Shown here: piece after piece, positions 35,805-48,040 of the stretch
Layout of the letters: every line of letters starts with the position of its first letter
How positions within the stretch are numbered: the stretch's first letter is position 1
Source: Isoetes taiwanensis
Lineage: Eukaryota > Streptophyta > Lycopodiopsida > Isoetales > Isoetaceae
DNA: 64,000 bases
Direction of reading: 5' to 3'
Assembly: GCA_021234155.1 (NCBI GenBank)
Contig: JAJEKV010000008.1
Coordinates: forward strand, 500,795-564,794
Program-made: the position numbers and the translations under genes
Notes under the pieces: generated by a model
Told to the model about the DNA's origin: nothing
What the model saw: the letters and a program-made list of their open reading frames with translations, nothing else
Database searches by the model: none

Positions 35805-36050
35805 GGAGCAGCCTCGATGGGTGATACCATGAGATCATTTATCCTAAGGTTATAGTCACGCCAGAGTTCGACGGTCCATCTCAAGTAGTTATGCAACATG
35901 AGGGCTTTGATGAGCACGTAACCAGGCCATTCTTAACCCCCGCCCCATTGCTATATCTCTACTGCTTCGTCCCGAGGCCCGCCTAGCCTACTTACTTCTT
36001 ACGAAGTCCGAGCCCATACGCTTTGGCTAAGATGCCTGTGGGATGTTTAT
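35805..36050 (+). repeat. Fragment of the dispersed LTR-like repeat, copy C
   Basis: GATGGGTGATACCATGAGAT and TTATAGTCACGCCAGAG match 3040-3100 (ATGGGTGATTCTATGAGAT, ACAATCACGCCATAG). The following GTCCGAGCCC block matches GTCTGAGCCC at 3236. The order and orientation are the same as in copy A. Confidence 0.45.
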
Positions 36051-36837
36051 ATATGGACAGATGGTAATGTACCGAGGGGTCATAGAAAACCCTCAGATAT
36101 ATTTTTGAGTAGAAAACCTATACCATATGGGCTTTGAACTAACATATGTTATAGTAGCCCCTATCCATAGATTTACGATTGGTCGCGGGCTAAATTATAT
36201 AATCCCTTTCCAACTTTGTACCTTTTGTGAGGACATAGGCCTAGGGTTCCTCGAATTCCTCGTGAATAGTACCACCTGCAATAATTCGAATGGACAAGTA
36301 CGGAGATGAATCGGCTAGAAAGCTGTAAAATGAAGCCGAAAATATAAGGATATCGACGCCTTCGCGATGGATCACCCCCAAATCGATCATCTATTTTAAT
36401 CTCTCCTTCTCGTACCAGATGAGTTCTCGACCATATACCCAATAATGTTTTAATTAAGGCAATAAAACCTTAACCGATGCACTCACTTGATCAATACGGT
36501 ACTCTAGGTGCACTCTTGACGCATGTTGATATCTTGATGTATCTTTAGTAGTATGGATGTGCTACCCTTCTCGAGGTAGTTAATTGTATTATTTAGAAGT
36601 GTTAAATGGCCGACGTTATGTTATGCTTCCGCCGCTATTATAGAGCTATAGGGAAGGGCGTCACACCTTCAGATCCCCTCCACCGGGATATCTTTAAAAG
36701 TGGATAGATAGTGGGCCCAGCGCCGAGGATGGGGATTCCCACGATGTACCACGGCCGATATTTAGTGGGGAGTGTCACAACTGGCAAGTCAGAGAATTTT
36801 GGTAACATATCTTGCTTCAAATATTCCGTCTAGATCT

Positions 36838-36855
36838 AGATAATCTAGATTATCT
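36838..36855. repeat. 18-bp perfect palindrome
   Basis: AGATAATCTAGATTATCT is its own reverse complement. It is preceded by TCTAGATCT, so the area is rich in TCTAGA words. Confidence 0.9.
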
Positions 36856-39156
36856 GCTTGAGAATGCAACAACATTGATTGAGCCCCGATTGCGTCGAAC
36901 CACAACAACCAATTTGTAGCAAAGATAAGCCTCCCAGTTATCATTATTTGGGAACTCATTCCTGCACTCCTCTTCTAGACCAAGATGGAATGCAAAGTAG
37001 TTTGCCATTACACATTCAGGTGTAAAATGATAGTGGATGCAAACCTATTTAACAAATCCCAATAATTAGACTATTTTTTGTTTGAAATATGCCAATACAA
37101 ATGATAAAGTGAAGTTGTATAGATACACTTGTGCTGAATATAAGATAATTGAAGTTGTACCAACAAATTGATTAACAATTGAGAACCAATAGTTATTGGC
37201 CCTTACAGGTATGGTTTTAAAACATATTGACCAGGGATTCGACACCGCTTCCATTCCGCCAGATTAGAACGTACTTGCTCGGAGCTCAGCACGAACAATG
37301 GAGTAATGTGCTTAGAACTGCTTGATGGGGCCGGATTCTGCTAAAGGCTGCGATCATCGATTCGTGGTCAATATCAATATCAAGATCTGGCTGCCGCAGA
37401 ATTATCAAACCAAAATCTAGATAGAAGGAGAAAACTAGCCCCAAACCCGTCCTGACATCGATGGATATCTCGTAAGGATATGCCAATTGATGTTCTTTGC
37501 CAAGATTGTCTTGAACGAGCCGAACCGCTCTAATTCTAGAAATTTATGCATGCTAGGGTTTGAATCGAGAAAAATAGGACCGAATTTTGCGCGCTGAAAT
37601 TCCCCTTATCGGGAAGGCAAGCCGCAGGCTTTAATTGAAGAAGGAATTGGGCCCTAAACACCGGGATTTTGAAGGAATCTGGGGCGATTTGTTGGGAAAA
37701 TTTCAAAATCCTTTGATGGTTTTATATTTCAAGGCGCTAGCTTTTAATCGGATCTGCTCCGGCCTAAGAATGGCTTTCTTTGCAAACGGCTCACCCTCGC
37801 CATTTGATTGATTGTTTCACTAAAACCGGCTGAAAAGAGATTGTGTCAAATATGGCTTGGAAATGAGGGAAATAACAGTAGCATATATATGGCATCGAAG
37901 TAGCATGATAAAGCATCAATGTTATGTATTTTTAATTTGAAAGGTGTATTGGTGTAAGTAAATATGACATAAATTGGTTGATCAATACCTTGGATAGTGT
38001 TCATTCATTTAATTTGGGTAAATTGAAGGCCAATGAACACCAAGAATTAAACTCATAGTAAAATTGTACATGAAAGAAAAATGTTGTTTTAGGCTATGTA
38101 TTTGTAAATGTTGGAAGATGTAATTGTCAATGTAATAGAGAGCGTATAGAATAAATGTAGCAAGTGTTAGTTGTATTATTTTTGGGGTGTATTATAAATT
38201 TTTGTGACCATTGGATGGAGGCATATTATACATGATATTCCACAGCATGGAAGTTAGATCACCATTTTTTCTTGAAAGTAAATCTCATGACGCCACGTGC
38301 CATCCTCTATATTTCAAAATGGAAGTTGGCCTCCACATTCCAGAGGCAACAAAATTTACTGGTTTTGAAGAAGTTCTGAGCTCAAAACTCTAAGATTACT
38401 CTTAAAGCGTGATGGAATATCGGCACTATTAATGATTACTTCAAAAGAACTTGGATCTCACACGCTACTGGTCTTGGTCGCACTAAAAAGCACCGCACAA
38501 AAGAAATAGAAGAACCCGAATAAAATTTCCATGATCTTGGGATACCGGATTTTGAAGAACAACCGGTTAAATTTGTGGCTGAGATGCCATTGCTTGCTTG
38601 CTACTAATCCTGCACTAGAAAACTCGAAACTACCACATCCAAGGCCAGAGCCATCTTCACTCACTAGAGAAGACTGCGCAAACATAGAAGATCGGCTTCA
38701 GCCTAGGCAGCGGCCCGCCATTTCTACACGTAGCAATAATTAGCAACGACAAATAATGGTATTTTCCCTTGGTAAAATACTATCCAATTACAAAAGAATC
38801 CGAAAGAAATCCTTGCTTAAAATACAAGCATTAGCAAGACCATTAATCTTGCGTAAAATGAATCCATATGTATAGATAATTTGAGAGCTTAAGGTTCCAG
38901 TTGTCTCCTTGAAGTGTGCTTTTAGTACTTTATTTTTAACATAAGCATCTTGAATTATTTTAACACTTTAGTTTAATACCCACATAAGCATTTTAAAACT
39001 GAAAATGAAATAACTTCTTTTGCCACATGAACCACATCAAATTCTATAAAAGGATTCTTATCATACCAACCCACCTCCATACACACGGGGTCGGGAAAGA
39101 GAAATGTAAGGCCGCCGTGATAAATTTCTTGTATATATAAAAGATGTATAAATTAC

Positions 39157-40144
39157 TCAAGGTGGCTTGCTCCATAATTCCCGCTTTCTTTTTTTATCCC
39201 CGAATTGAACTTGGCTTGAACCGAGGTTGTTCTCTAAGGATTGGTCTTCTATATAAAGTTGGCCTCCATCAAAGTCATCCCAAGGTATAAGACCATTATT
39301 TAATTCTCCTGCACTATCTCCATTGTACACATCATGTGACACAATATGGGTATCAATAGATGATTCGAGGAAATTATCTGCATCTGCATCTGCATATTTC
39401 ACAAGGGCAGTGGAGGATAATCGAGGCTTCTTCGCTACTAAGTTGGAAAGAAAGTTAGGATTATTATGCATAGCTTTGGCAAGGAAATACATCATGTGTT
39501 GTTGCCTCTCTTGAGTAAGATGAATACGTTCTCCCATCATTTGTAGCTCCCTATCTGTGGATTGTTGTTGTTGTCTCATTCTCACTAGCTCTAACATGAG
39601 GACTTGTTTATCTCGCTTTAATCTTTCGACTTCTTCCTCGCAGGATCCGCCGAGCGACTTGCTCGAGTCTCCATTCGAAGATTGAGCATGGTGGTGTCGA
39701 CCCGAACCTTTTTTTCTTTGAATATTCCCTAGCAAATGCCTCTTCCCTTGCTCAAATGACTCGTTTGCAAATTCCCACTTGTCCGAATCAATCTTTCTAA
39801 ACCCCTGCACATTAACCAAATTTGTTGTGAATTAAAAAACCCAAAATATAATTTTTTTTATCGATGATCAAAGGTATGATTGGAAAAAAAAACTCGAGGA
39901 AGAACTCGAAGAACAGAGAGCTTACGTATGTGTTGAGCTGCCGGACAAAGCTGGAAAAATTATTGTGTTTGAAGTATTTGGGGAGCAATTCCGCTGCGAA
40001 ATCCGGCGGATTCCAGACAATAAAGCTTCTGGAATTGGAGCTCCAGGAGATTATGACATCGGTAGCAGGGTCATCGACCATATCGTAAGTTTTTGTAAGG
40101 AAAGGGGGCGCCTGCAAAGGCGAAGAATTGGAGCCATTTTCCAT
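39157..40144 (-). CDS. HSFA: Class A heat-shock transcription factor, two exons
   Basis: A DNA-binding regulator that trimerises and binds GAA/TTC heat-shock elements in the nucleus. Exon 1 (40144-39926) encodes residues 1-73 and exon 2 (39804-39157) residues 74-288. The 121-bp intron (39925-39805) has GTAAG and TGCAG ends and splits the DNA-binding domain after LNTY, as in plant HSFs. The domain runs from about residue 13 ([14 protein letters not shown]) to 105, with the recognition helix [15 protein letters not shown]. The HR-A/B coiled coil begins [15 protein letters not shown] (about 129-190) with the longer class A spacing. A basic KKPRL follows near 198. An acidic, aromatic [11 protein letters not shown] (about 246) may be the activation motif, and the tail is basic (DKKRKRELW). 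At 288 residues it is shorter than typical HsfA1 (about 500) or HsfA2 (about 350), and I see no leucine-rich export signal. ATG at 40144 is the natural start. Heat-shock elements lie upstream. Confidence 0.95.
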
Positions 40145-40263
40145 CAAAACACTACTTTTCCTTCACAACCCAAAATTTTCAGCATAATTCTACATCCAAA
40201 TTAGTGGCGGAATGGACAGCGGAAACGGCCGAACGGAAATGCCTGCCATAGCCGAAAACTCTG

Positions 40264-40365
40264 AATATATGGGTTAGGATTGGACACGTCAGCTGCCATT
40301 TCATCCACCAATCGGGACCAGTTTCCTGGTCCAAGCCGAACATTCTGTTCTAGGAGCTTCTAGAA
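40264..40365 (-). promoter_or_regulatory. HSF promoter: heat-shock elements and TATA box
   Basis: About 195-220 bp upstream of the HSF start codon lies GAACATTCTGTTC (40338-40350) and then TTCTAGAA (40358-40365), both heat-shock element forms. A TATATA-like box (40266-40270) lies between them and the gene, about 120 bp before the ATG. The arrangement fits a heat-inducible, self-regulated HSF promoter. The transcription start is not known. Confidence 0.55.
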
Positions 40366-40468
40366 CCTCCAAAATATTGCTTCCAGTCCAAGCCTTCCCT
40401 TTTTGGTCATTTCTCTTATTTATCTACTCCCACGTTGTAAATGCTTCACATTTCTAAAGGTGCAATGG

Positions 40469-40477
40469 CTATAAATA
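40469..40477 (+). promoter_or_regulatory. Plus-strand TATA box facing away from HSF
   Basis: CTATAAATA matches the plant TATA consensus and lies about 100 bp from the heat-shock elements, on the opposite side from the HSF gene. No coding gene is evident on the plus strand downstream, so it may drive a non-coding transcript or be chance. Confidence 0.3.
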
Positions 40478-40479
40478 AC

Positions 40480-41400
40480 CAAAATAGTGTTGTTATCCTC
40501 ATCGTCATGGTCATGAACGTGTCGTGCCAATCATTATCGTCGCCTTGCCGTGCCAACAATCACCACTAAGTTGTGTTGATTTTCGACATCGATATTCAAC
40601 ACTGGTGTGCTAACTTATAACCATGCCCCTTTCATATTTCCCTTAATTATATATTCCACTTAGATGTTACAAGAAATTTATCGCAGCAGCCAAGGGCGCC
40701 GTAAAATTTCTTTGGTTCAAAACAGCGTAGTTAGACCCAAATTACACTTTGGTCGCCTATTTAAAGGAAAATGTGAGTCAAGTATGGTAACCCTAGTTGT
40801 TGGTTACATAAGATTTTTAAAATATTATAAATTGTCTACTAAACATCCATTGAAATTGAAAAGTGTGAGCACCCTAGCATCAAGGATGCTCTCTTATAAG
40901 ACCATGACCAAGCCGTCACATAGCATATAGTAGTTTTATATCATAGAGCAAGTGCAATACCTTCATACTTTCATTAATTTTCAATGCAATTCAATTTAAT
41001 CCATTATGAACTTTAAAGTCTTTTTTTTGTTGAAGGACGTCAGACTTTATTCAATCAAAGAGTCAAATACAAGTATAAATGCAGAGATGAATTGCACCAC
41101 GGATAAGCAGACCCACCGAAAGGAAGCAACCCGCTTAAGCATAAGAGTGCACATCCAAATACTCAAAAATCAATCGCTTCTTGTGAGGGGCAAGTGAAGA
41201 ACAATGATACTTAATTTTACAATGTAACCTTTGAGCTCTTTGGAGAACACGTGACATTCCGCCACATCCGCATCTTTGAAGATTACCAATCTTCGCTTTC
41301 CGTGATAGTCCAAAGCAACCATCCCGCCGGCTAGATGAAAGCCTCGCCTTGTAACTCATTCGTGTACTTGGGTAAATTGCCAAAGCAGCTTGTTGACTTG
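40480..41400. other. Intergenic, no gene recognised
   Basis: Short frames only. The right part, from about 41.1 kb, is probably the 3' end of the LINE remnant. Confidence 0.4.
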
Positions 41401-41410
41401 TTAGTGAAAC

Positions 41411-41628
41411 CTAAAAAGGGAAAACAACCAAATTCCATACCTCGCCTAAGGTGTTCACACATGAAAAGCAATGCTCAATAGTCTCGCACTCCACGCTTTG
41501 CATAATCGATACACCGATTTGATATTCTAGGGTTAAACTTATGGACAAGACATTAACCCGCCAGACACCTATGAAGAATCTCGCCACCAAAGAACTGGGG
41601 CCACTTTAGGATGAAGTAGCTTGTCCCA
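41411..41628 (-). mobile_element. LINE remnant: reverse-transcriptase zinc-binding region
   Basis: On the minus strand WDKLLHPKVAPVLWWRDSS is followed, after stops, by SVECETIEHCFSCVNTLGEV and WNLVVFPF. This matches the order in plant non-LTR elements: W-x-x-x-x-PPKV-x-x-FLWR, then a Cys-rich part with E-T-x-EH-x-x-x-C and a tryptophan. In-frame stops and one frame change mark it as dead. It would lie after the reverse transcriptase of a minus-strand LINE. Confidence 0.55.
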
Positions 41629-42905
41629 TGCTCCAAGACCACACTCTTCGCCATTAAAGTCTTATTCCACTCCCAAGATCTTTCATCATATTCAATCTTT
41701 TGCCACTTCATAATTCGCAATAGCCTTCGTAGTAAATTGTTTTATGATAATAGAATACAAGAAATTGATCGCTGGCGCCACAACATTTCTCTCTTCCGGA
41801 CCGTATCACCTTAGCTATAATCGACATACCATATGACATGAATCTAGTGATGTGTTTTTCTAAATCCATTGGGATTTTCAAGAAGGAAAAATTTCCAATG
41901 TAATATTATTGAATGTCAAGAGAAATATTTATGCCCCCTCAAGCATACCGACCGTATGACAGAACATGTCAAGGATTTCAACATGAATGACGCATCCCTT
42001 TAGAGCTATCAAGAATGTCATAGTTCCTTCTACATGGGTGGATAGTTAGGTGAATTTACAACTTTCACTTTTTATGTTTTTCCTTTCAAGTATGATAGAG
42101 AGCCATGCTTTTTCAACTCGGGCCGGGCCGATGATGGGATGTATTATCATGTCCTTCTAGTAGGTTTATAATTTGCAGACCTAGGGTGAAACAACAACAC
42201 TTTATCTATATATACAAGAAATTCTTATCACAAGGCTCTAACATTTCTTTTTGCTCTACTCGTGGCAAAGAAGGGTTTGTATTAAGCCTCCGGAAGGAAC
42301 TCAAGTGGACCTCGTGAAATTGAACTATAGTGTCTAACTTGGAGAACTCTAACCTCCATATCGAAGCAATGCAAAAAATATATATGTTAATGACTTAATA
42401 TAGTTTTACATATGAGTTTGTTATGCATGTCCAATGTCTTTATATATTTCAATGGAAGTTAGCTATATATTCTCGGCTGGATTAGGGTCATCCTGCAATA
42501 GCAAAATTTCAATATGCTATCACACATTATAATTGCTTTTATAATTGGCTGCAAAATTGCCGTGAGTCTGTTTTTTCACCTCTCTATAACCATCATCCAA
42601 TTAAATTGGGATTATGTCAATCTTAAAATCACGCTAACCCGCCGCTGTCTTCTAGGGTTTTTGTTTTTTTAATCTTTTTTTTTTACTCAAAAATAATATA
42701 AGCGCATTCACGGTGATCTTCATAGCAAAAATGAAGAGCAAGTTGCTAACATAGATGTAGACCAAAAATTGCTTGCTCGACAGATGCATAGTCATTAGGT
42801 TTGATAATAATGGATTGCATCATTTTATGCAGGCAATTCCAGACTCGAAATTATTCCATACATGGCACAAATATCATACAAAAATATCATATATTTTAAT
42901 AAACA

Positions 42906-43109
42906 TTAAGGATCAATCCATGTTTTTCCAATGTGATTTAACAAGGTGTGGTTCCATGTCACCGCTTCCATCCAGCTCCGGTATGAATCTAACACTTCAC
43001 CCACCGCCATCCCCATAGCCAAATTATGCATAATAGACACAAACTTCACCGTAAAATCATCTGGCCGCAGAAAGTTTTTGATCGTAAGATGGTGGATCTG
43101 TGGCCTCAT
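42906..43109 (-). mobile_element. LINE remnant: probable reverse-transcriptase fragment
   Basis: The minus-strand frame reads FLRPDDFTVKFVSIMHNLAM then GMAVGEVLDSYRSWME. This resembles the GF-x-x-KFV-x-x-I-x-NL-x-x-G-x-x-x-VL-NG stretch of plant non-LTR reverse transcriptases. It lies upstream of the zinc-binding piece on the same strand, in the right order. The catalytic YADD segment was not found. Confidence 0.45.
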
Positions 43110-43289
43110 AGTTGATTAGAAGATTTGAGAGCATCATCATCCACTATGATTATATCATCCTTATTCTCGAAGCACCAAGTTCATTCACCGTTATAACTCG
43201 CGTTTGATGAAGATAGGTTTGCCCGTTGATCCTTTTTGGATTAGTGAACTTCACATTTGTTCTCGATCCCAAAAGGTCAACCAATGCTC

Positions 43290-43450
43290 ACGCGATTTCC
43301 CCCAGTGCCTCCAAAGTATCCTTTGATGTTCCTTAGTTCCATGGATGACCAACCAACTCCGAAATAACCCAATGCCTCATCTAGCATCTCCATGGGCCAG
43401 CTTATAGATCCAATTTGGTATTTGATTCTCATCAGGTTCCATGAAACCGA
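43290..43450 (-). mobile_element. LINE remnant: possible ORF1 fragment
   Basis: The minus-strand text WPMEMLDEALGYFGVGWSS and ELRNIKGYFGGTGGNRVS faintly recalls the DUF4283 domain of plant LINE ORF1. The position, upstream of the reverse-transcriptase fragment, is right, but the similarity is weak. Confidence 0.2.
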
Positions 43451-45318
43451 CCTCTAGCCACTTTTACTTTTCGGAAAAGTCTTGCAAAGGACCCCGCTTA
43501 GGTCGAATAATTACAACCTTTCTTAGAAACGCAATGCAAGTTTAAACATCAAACATGTATCCGGGTCGCTAGTGATATGATAACAAACAATACAAACGCC
43601 AGCCAGTTGCTATTTGAGTTAGTCTTTAACTAAATCAAGGCCGCTGCGGATTTAGTTTGACAACGAAAAATAATCAAAGATCGCCCGACGCGATTTAATT
43701 CAAAGGTAATACAAATTAAAATCACTGGCTAATTGCGGGCACATATCTATCATCTTCAGTTTCTCACGGCTGGCCGCCGGCCATTCTCCCCTTCCGCCAC
43801 CCTTAATCTTCTTCGCGGTTCTTTCCTCGGGATCGTTAGAATTGTTATTTCTATTAGTCTGGCCAAGGCCCTTCACAACCGACATTATTTTACTATTGAT
43901 TTGGCAAACCTCGTCGAATCACTAGGAGCCGCTTCTTTGGTTTCCTTCAATTTCGCTGTCTCACAATTATTTCCCATTGTTAACCTCGTGGAATCACTTC
44001 TATTGTTGTTGCTTGTACCACCCTTAAGGGAGGCAAGGATATTCCCTAAGTTCACTAATTTATCACATTACTTTGAGCAGCCAGCTTTAGCGTACCTAAT
44101 TTGTTCATCATTTTATCGTGTCATATTACTAGTATTGTCCACTTTGGTCGATGATTTCAGGTTGCCATATGGGCCTTTAGAGATTTTGCTAATACGACAG
44201 GAATGGTTCAAGAAAGTCTTTGGCCCGCTTCATATCACTCACAGCGCTGACATCTTCTAACATCTCCATATAAGAACCTCTCGCACATTATAATCCCTCC
44301 AACATGAAGCTCCGCTGTGTTGTATCAATTGAGCAAATGCTCCCACGAGGTAAGCAGCCATGACGGGAAACCCATTTTATTTAAGGGCCCTCCTTAGTTT
44401 GTAGCTCGTGATTTCTGATTTCTAATTTAGAAGGGGGTCCTAACTCTCATCCTCTTCCTCGACTATCCGTTTCGACCGATCCCGGGTCTGTGATGATAGA
44501 ATATAGTTCTTAAGTTCCGATCATCTAGAAGAAAATATTCCATGTAATCACCGCTATTGTCACCCTTTGGCCTTAGTAATATCATATTCCTCGGTCTGGA
44601 CAAAGATGGCTATCATAATAAAGATCACAGCTGTGCCATCTTCCGCTCGCTCGCGTACTTTCATTATCCTTAACATCATATTAGGCATCCCTCCCTAATA
44701 ACTTTGAGGCACCTGCATCATGAGCATGGATAGTGCATGCAGCATGTGTGATCACCAAGGACAAACGATGACAATAGTGAAGGACCTCTCGCTTTCAATC
44801 CTATACAGCCTGGTAAAGAAGCTCGGCCAGAGTCCTTTCCTCGTTCATGCCCATATCTCCTCTCCCACCCCGGCCCAACACAAAGAGTGATATATTTTAA
44901 GGCAAGAAGTTGATTCGGGTAAAGAGACCCTTTGTACCTTAATGGAGATCAATAATCGGGATGTTGTCTTCTCCAGCAATCTTCTTCACAAGGGCCACTT
45001 TTCTCAACTCTACGCATCTTTAGGGGTAGTCTCCTCATGTTTTGTATTTTTAGCCTTCCAATTCTTTAGAAGTCCTTTGACCAATACAAACTTGATGCCA
45101 TCATTATCGACCTTATATTTGTCCGGAAGAATCCACCCCTTCAAATAATGCCACATCCCCTCGATAGCCTTTGTAACTCAAAATTTACAAATCGACTTCA
45201 TTGTAATGACATCCTTCATACGCTCAAAGACTCAATGAAGGACATCCTATCCTTAGTGAAAGCACTCTTCTTGCATAAGACTTCCTCTTTTAAGCACCGG
45301 TCTAAAACCCAAATGGTC

Positions 45319-45760
45319 TCAAAGATCGCCTAGCCCCCTCGAAGCCCTTCTCATCTCTACCACATTCAAGTCAAAGGTGCTTACATCACCGTAAGGCACC
45401 TCTCCATACAATCTATACGAAGTCCTCATAATTCGACTCGCTAGGATGAGCTGTATGATCCGCAATGTCATCACCCACCTTTTTCTTTGATTTTCCTTTT
45501 GCAGTTTTCTTCTTCCCAGATAATTGTTCCATGCATGAGTCCGCTTCCACAGCCTTTGAAAGCTCGTGACTTTGACCCGCCTGTTCGTGGGTAATGGGCG
45601 CCCATATTCCACCCATCGCGATCTTCGCATGGCGCAGCTTGCTCCACGTGATGGACCGCCAAAAGTACGCATTGAATCGCGTCGAGACAGAAATGCCGAC
45701 TAATTGAAAGAACCCCAAAGCACCGCATGAAAGTCGAATTAAATAATTAATGCAATTCAC
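45319..45760 (-). pseudogene. Lysine-rich open frames, unidentified
   Basis: A minus-strand frame (45760-45413) reads SITWSKLRHAKIAMGGIWAP, then SCMEQLSGKKKTAKGKSKKK and ends in an acidic SESNYEDF. A second frame on the same strand continues to 45319. The basic cluster followed by acidic residues looks like a nuclear or nucleic-acid-binding protein tail. There is no family match. The frame starts beside the GC-rich direct repeats at 45756-45881, which would be its upstream region. It could be the 5' part of the LINE debris at 41-43 kb or a separate captured exon. Confidence 0.35.
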
Positions 45761-45881
45761 GCCAGCGCATTAATCATTGAATTCACGCCAGCGCGTTTTC
45801 GGGATCGGCGACTCCACGCCAGCGGATTAAATGAAACTGCCAGCGTGCTTTTCAAATCAACAAATCAATTCACGCCAGCGC
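45756..45881. repeat. Interspersed TTCACGCCAGCGC direct repeats
   Basis: The 13-mer TTCACGCCAGCGC occurs at 45756, 45782 and 45869, with TCCACGCCAGCGG at 45813 and a shorter CTGCCAGCGTG near 45837. Spacing is about 24-32 bp. AATCAA and ATTAA words lie between copies. The GC-rich motif stands out from its AT-rich surroundings. Confidence 0.85.
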
Positions 45882-46702
45882 AGCTTTTAACATTTCATCA
45901 CCGCTGAATTGGTTTGATTTGAGCACCGGGCGCAGGATTTGCTCTTATAACTGGAATCACCGGTGTGAATTGGTTTCCATTTGAATGAACCGACGGAATA
46001 TTAAAGTGCTAACATCCCATCGCAGTCAATTACCTTTGTATAGAAATGTCTTCCCATTTCATTCAAGTTGCACTAATCTCACCAACCGCAGTGGAAGCGC
46101 ATTGCATCCAAGAGAGATCTACACCTCCTATAATGATAAGGATTGTAGAACACGCTGGCCTGTTTGTTCTCGCGATGCCTGATGAGGGCCTTTTATGCCT
46201 CAACACGTCGCCTGCCGATGATGACTTAATTTAATGTTATTCAAATACACTCGGTTCGGCCCACACAAGCAGTTTGTTCGAGATCAAGGTAATACATCCA
46301 CCGGCATAGGCATTTGACCTGGATTACTAATCATGCTCAACACCTACATGTGCCGATCATATCTTCATAACATAAAATGGAGCTGGTGAACTGATGAGGG
46401 ACTCTCACATGGATCGCAAAAGTTTCTTAAGACCCAATGGATAATGGTCGAAGTATTCATTCAAATTTTGTTCATGGCCTCTAGTCATACCCCTCGGCCC
46501 CGTTTCATTCTCAAAAACGTAAGTCTCCATGCCTTCACAACCGCAGTTGAACATCCTTCCTAGATCTAGACCTCCTAGGGGTATAAAATCACTAGTCGGG
46601 TACAAAAAACGCCAAAAGCAAAGCAAAAGCAAAAGAACTTTTCGGTTCACTTTGCCATTCGAATCGTAATTTAATATAACTGATTCTCCTCGGGCGATAT
46701 GC

Positions 46703-46984
46703 ATGAAGCTTCTCGACGTAAGGAATGGCACCGCTAAATGGATTAAATGGTTGAGGATCAAATTAATGACGCAGGATTGGGAATCGCCTGGGAAATCATG
46801 GTTTCACCGACTCGTGAAATTAAGAAATTTTATGGAAGCCCATTTAAAAAGAACCGCTAGATTTTCTTATCTCGAGTTTTATCCTCATGGTCAGCGAACA
46901 ATTGTTTCGCCGAAGAAATTTGCCTTGCATTTACTTGGGAGAATTGTAGTCGAAAGCAGCTCTAACCTGACGAACACAAGATAA
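46703..46984 (+). pseudogene. Basic open frame, unidentified
   Basis: A plus-strand frame reads GTAKWIKWLRIKLMTQDWES, then PGKSWFHRLVKLRNFMEAHL and RFSYLEFYPHGQRTIVSP. The composition is strongly protein-like, with alternating basic and aromatic residues as in nucleic-acid-binding domains of retroelement proteins. I cannot assign a family. The minus-strand frame at 46405-46761 overlaps it and is less convincing. Confidence 0.35.
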
Positions 46985-48040
46985 ACTCTGGTTTCGCATT
47001 TAAAGAACAAGTTGATGTGTACCCAAGGAAGCTAGTTGGGCCTAACCAAACATTCCTCAATAAAATGGGAAATTTCCAGTGTACAGCTAAGAATCACCAA
47101 ATCCCACACCATTGAAGCTATAATGCAATGTGTTTACTCGCAAGTGTCATTCTTGCTAAACAGTAGGTAGCTAATGTTTTAATGTTAGGTCTTGATGAAG
47201 AAGTGAATAGAAGGAGGTGAATTTGAATTGTAAGAAAGATCTTATGACATTGTAAGCAAGATCTGTGTCGCATACGTGAACTATATATTGCTGTGGATCA
47301 AGCAAGGTAGAAGACATAAGCAGTTGCAAATGAGATCAATTTTTGGAATCCAAAGTAGAAAGTCCTCGATAAGAAAAGAATTGAGGACTCTGATGCGGTG
47401 GACTTGATGCAGGAGAAAATTCCCATTGCAGGAGAGAGCCTTTATTGAAAGGTGGATGATCATCAAGTTGAGAAGAAGAATGAATTGAAGCATTATATGG
47501 AGCTAGAAAGGAATCTGCTCAAATGGAAGAATTACAGGCCAATTGCTGGTAACTTCTGGAGTAGTGTAAATGCCTCCTCGTATTCACCAAGTTATTGCAA
47601 AGCAAAGCTGCCATTGTGTTAGTGAATAACCATGTTCGCATGGATTAGCTTTCCGCGATGACTTCAAGCAAGATTAGCAAGCAAGCACATACATGCTTAC
47701 CATTTAATTTGGTACCGCTTCGTAGAGAATAAAAAAATGCCCGATTAATTTATGGATGTCCCAATGAAATTTTGAAGAACTCAGTTTAGAGGACCAAAAT
47801 GAAGGAGAAGAAAAGAAGAAACGCTAAAACGAATCAACGCAAGAAAGTAAGTAAGTATTATTTATTTGCTTTGCTTTTATTTGTGAAAATTGCTTTGTTG
47901 AAAAGTTTTGGTCATGTTATTTGGTAGAAAAGTTACCAACAAAAAGGAAACATGATGACTAAGGACATTTAAATTCTGGTAATTTGTCGATGTGGAATGA
48001 AGATGCCGGGTGATTCCGACCGCGTATATGAAGGTATTTT
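46985..48040. other. No gene recognised
   Basis: AT-rich sequence. A lysine-rich run KEKKRRNAKTNQRKK at about 47800-47847 ends at GTAAGTAAG, which looks like an exon with its splice donor. Nothing else supports a gene here. Confidence 0.35.

Larger units (their letters stand above)
33440..39156. other. Intergenic sequence, decayed repeats
   Basis: No gene with recognisable motifs is visible. Items seen are a short CT microsatellite near 33865, an AACCAT-rich tract at 35.6-35.78 kb, a repeat fragment at 35805-36050 and a perfect palindrome at 36838-36855. A minus-strand frame at 37286-37486 (YEISIDVRTGLGLVFSFYLD) has acceptable composition but nothing to support it. Confidence 0.5.

Noticed and set aside
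40145-40147. Upstream TTG as HSF start, adding one residue
   Set aside because: The next codon is ATG with normal N-terminal sequence. Plant genes start at ATG, so the start is 40144.
43733-44260. 175-codon plus-strand frame as a membrane protein
   Set aside because: Its leucine/isoleucine-rich text has no coherent membrane topology, and it lies among minus-strand LINE debris. It is more likely the shadow of decayed minus-strand sequence.
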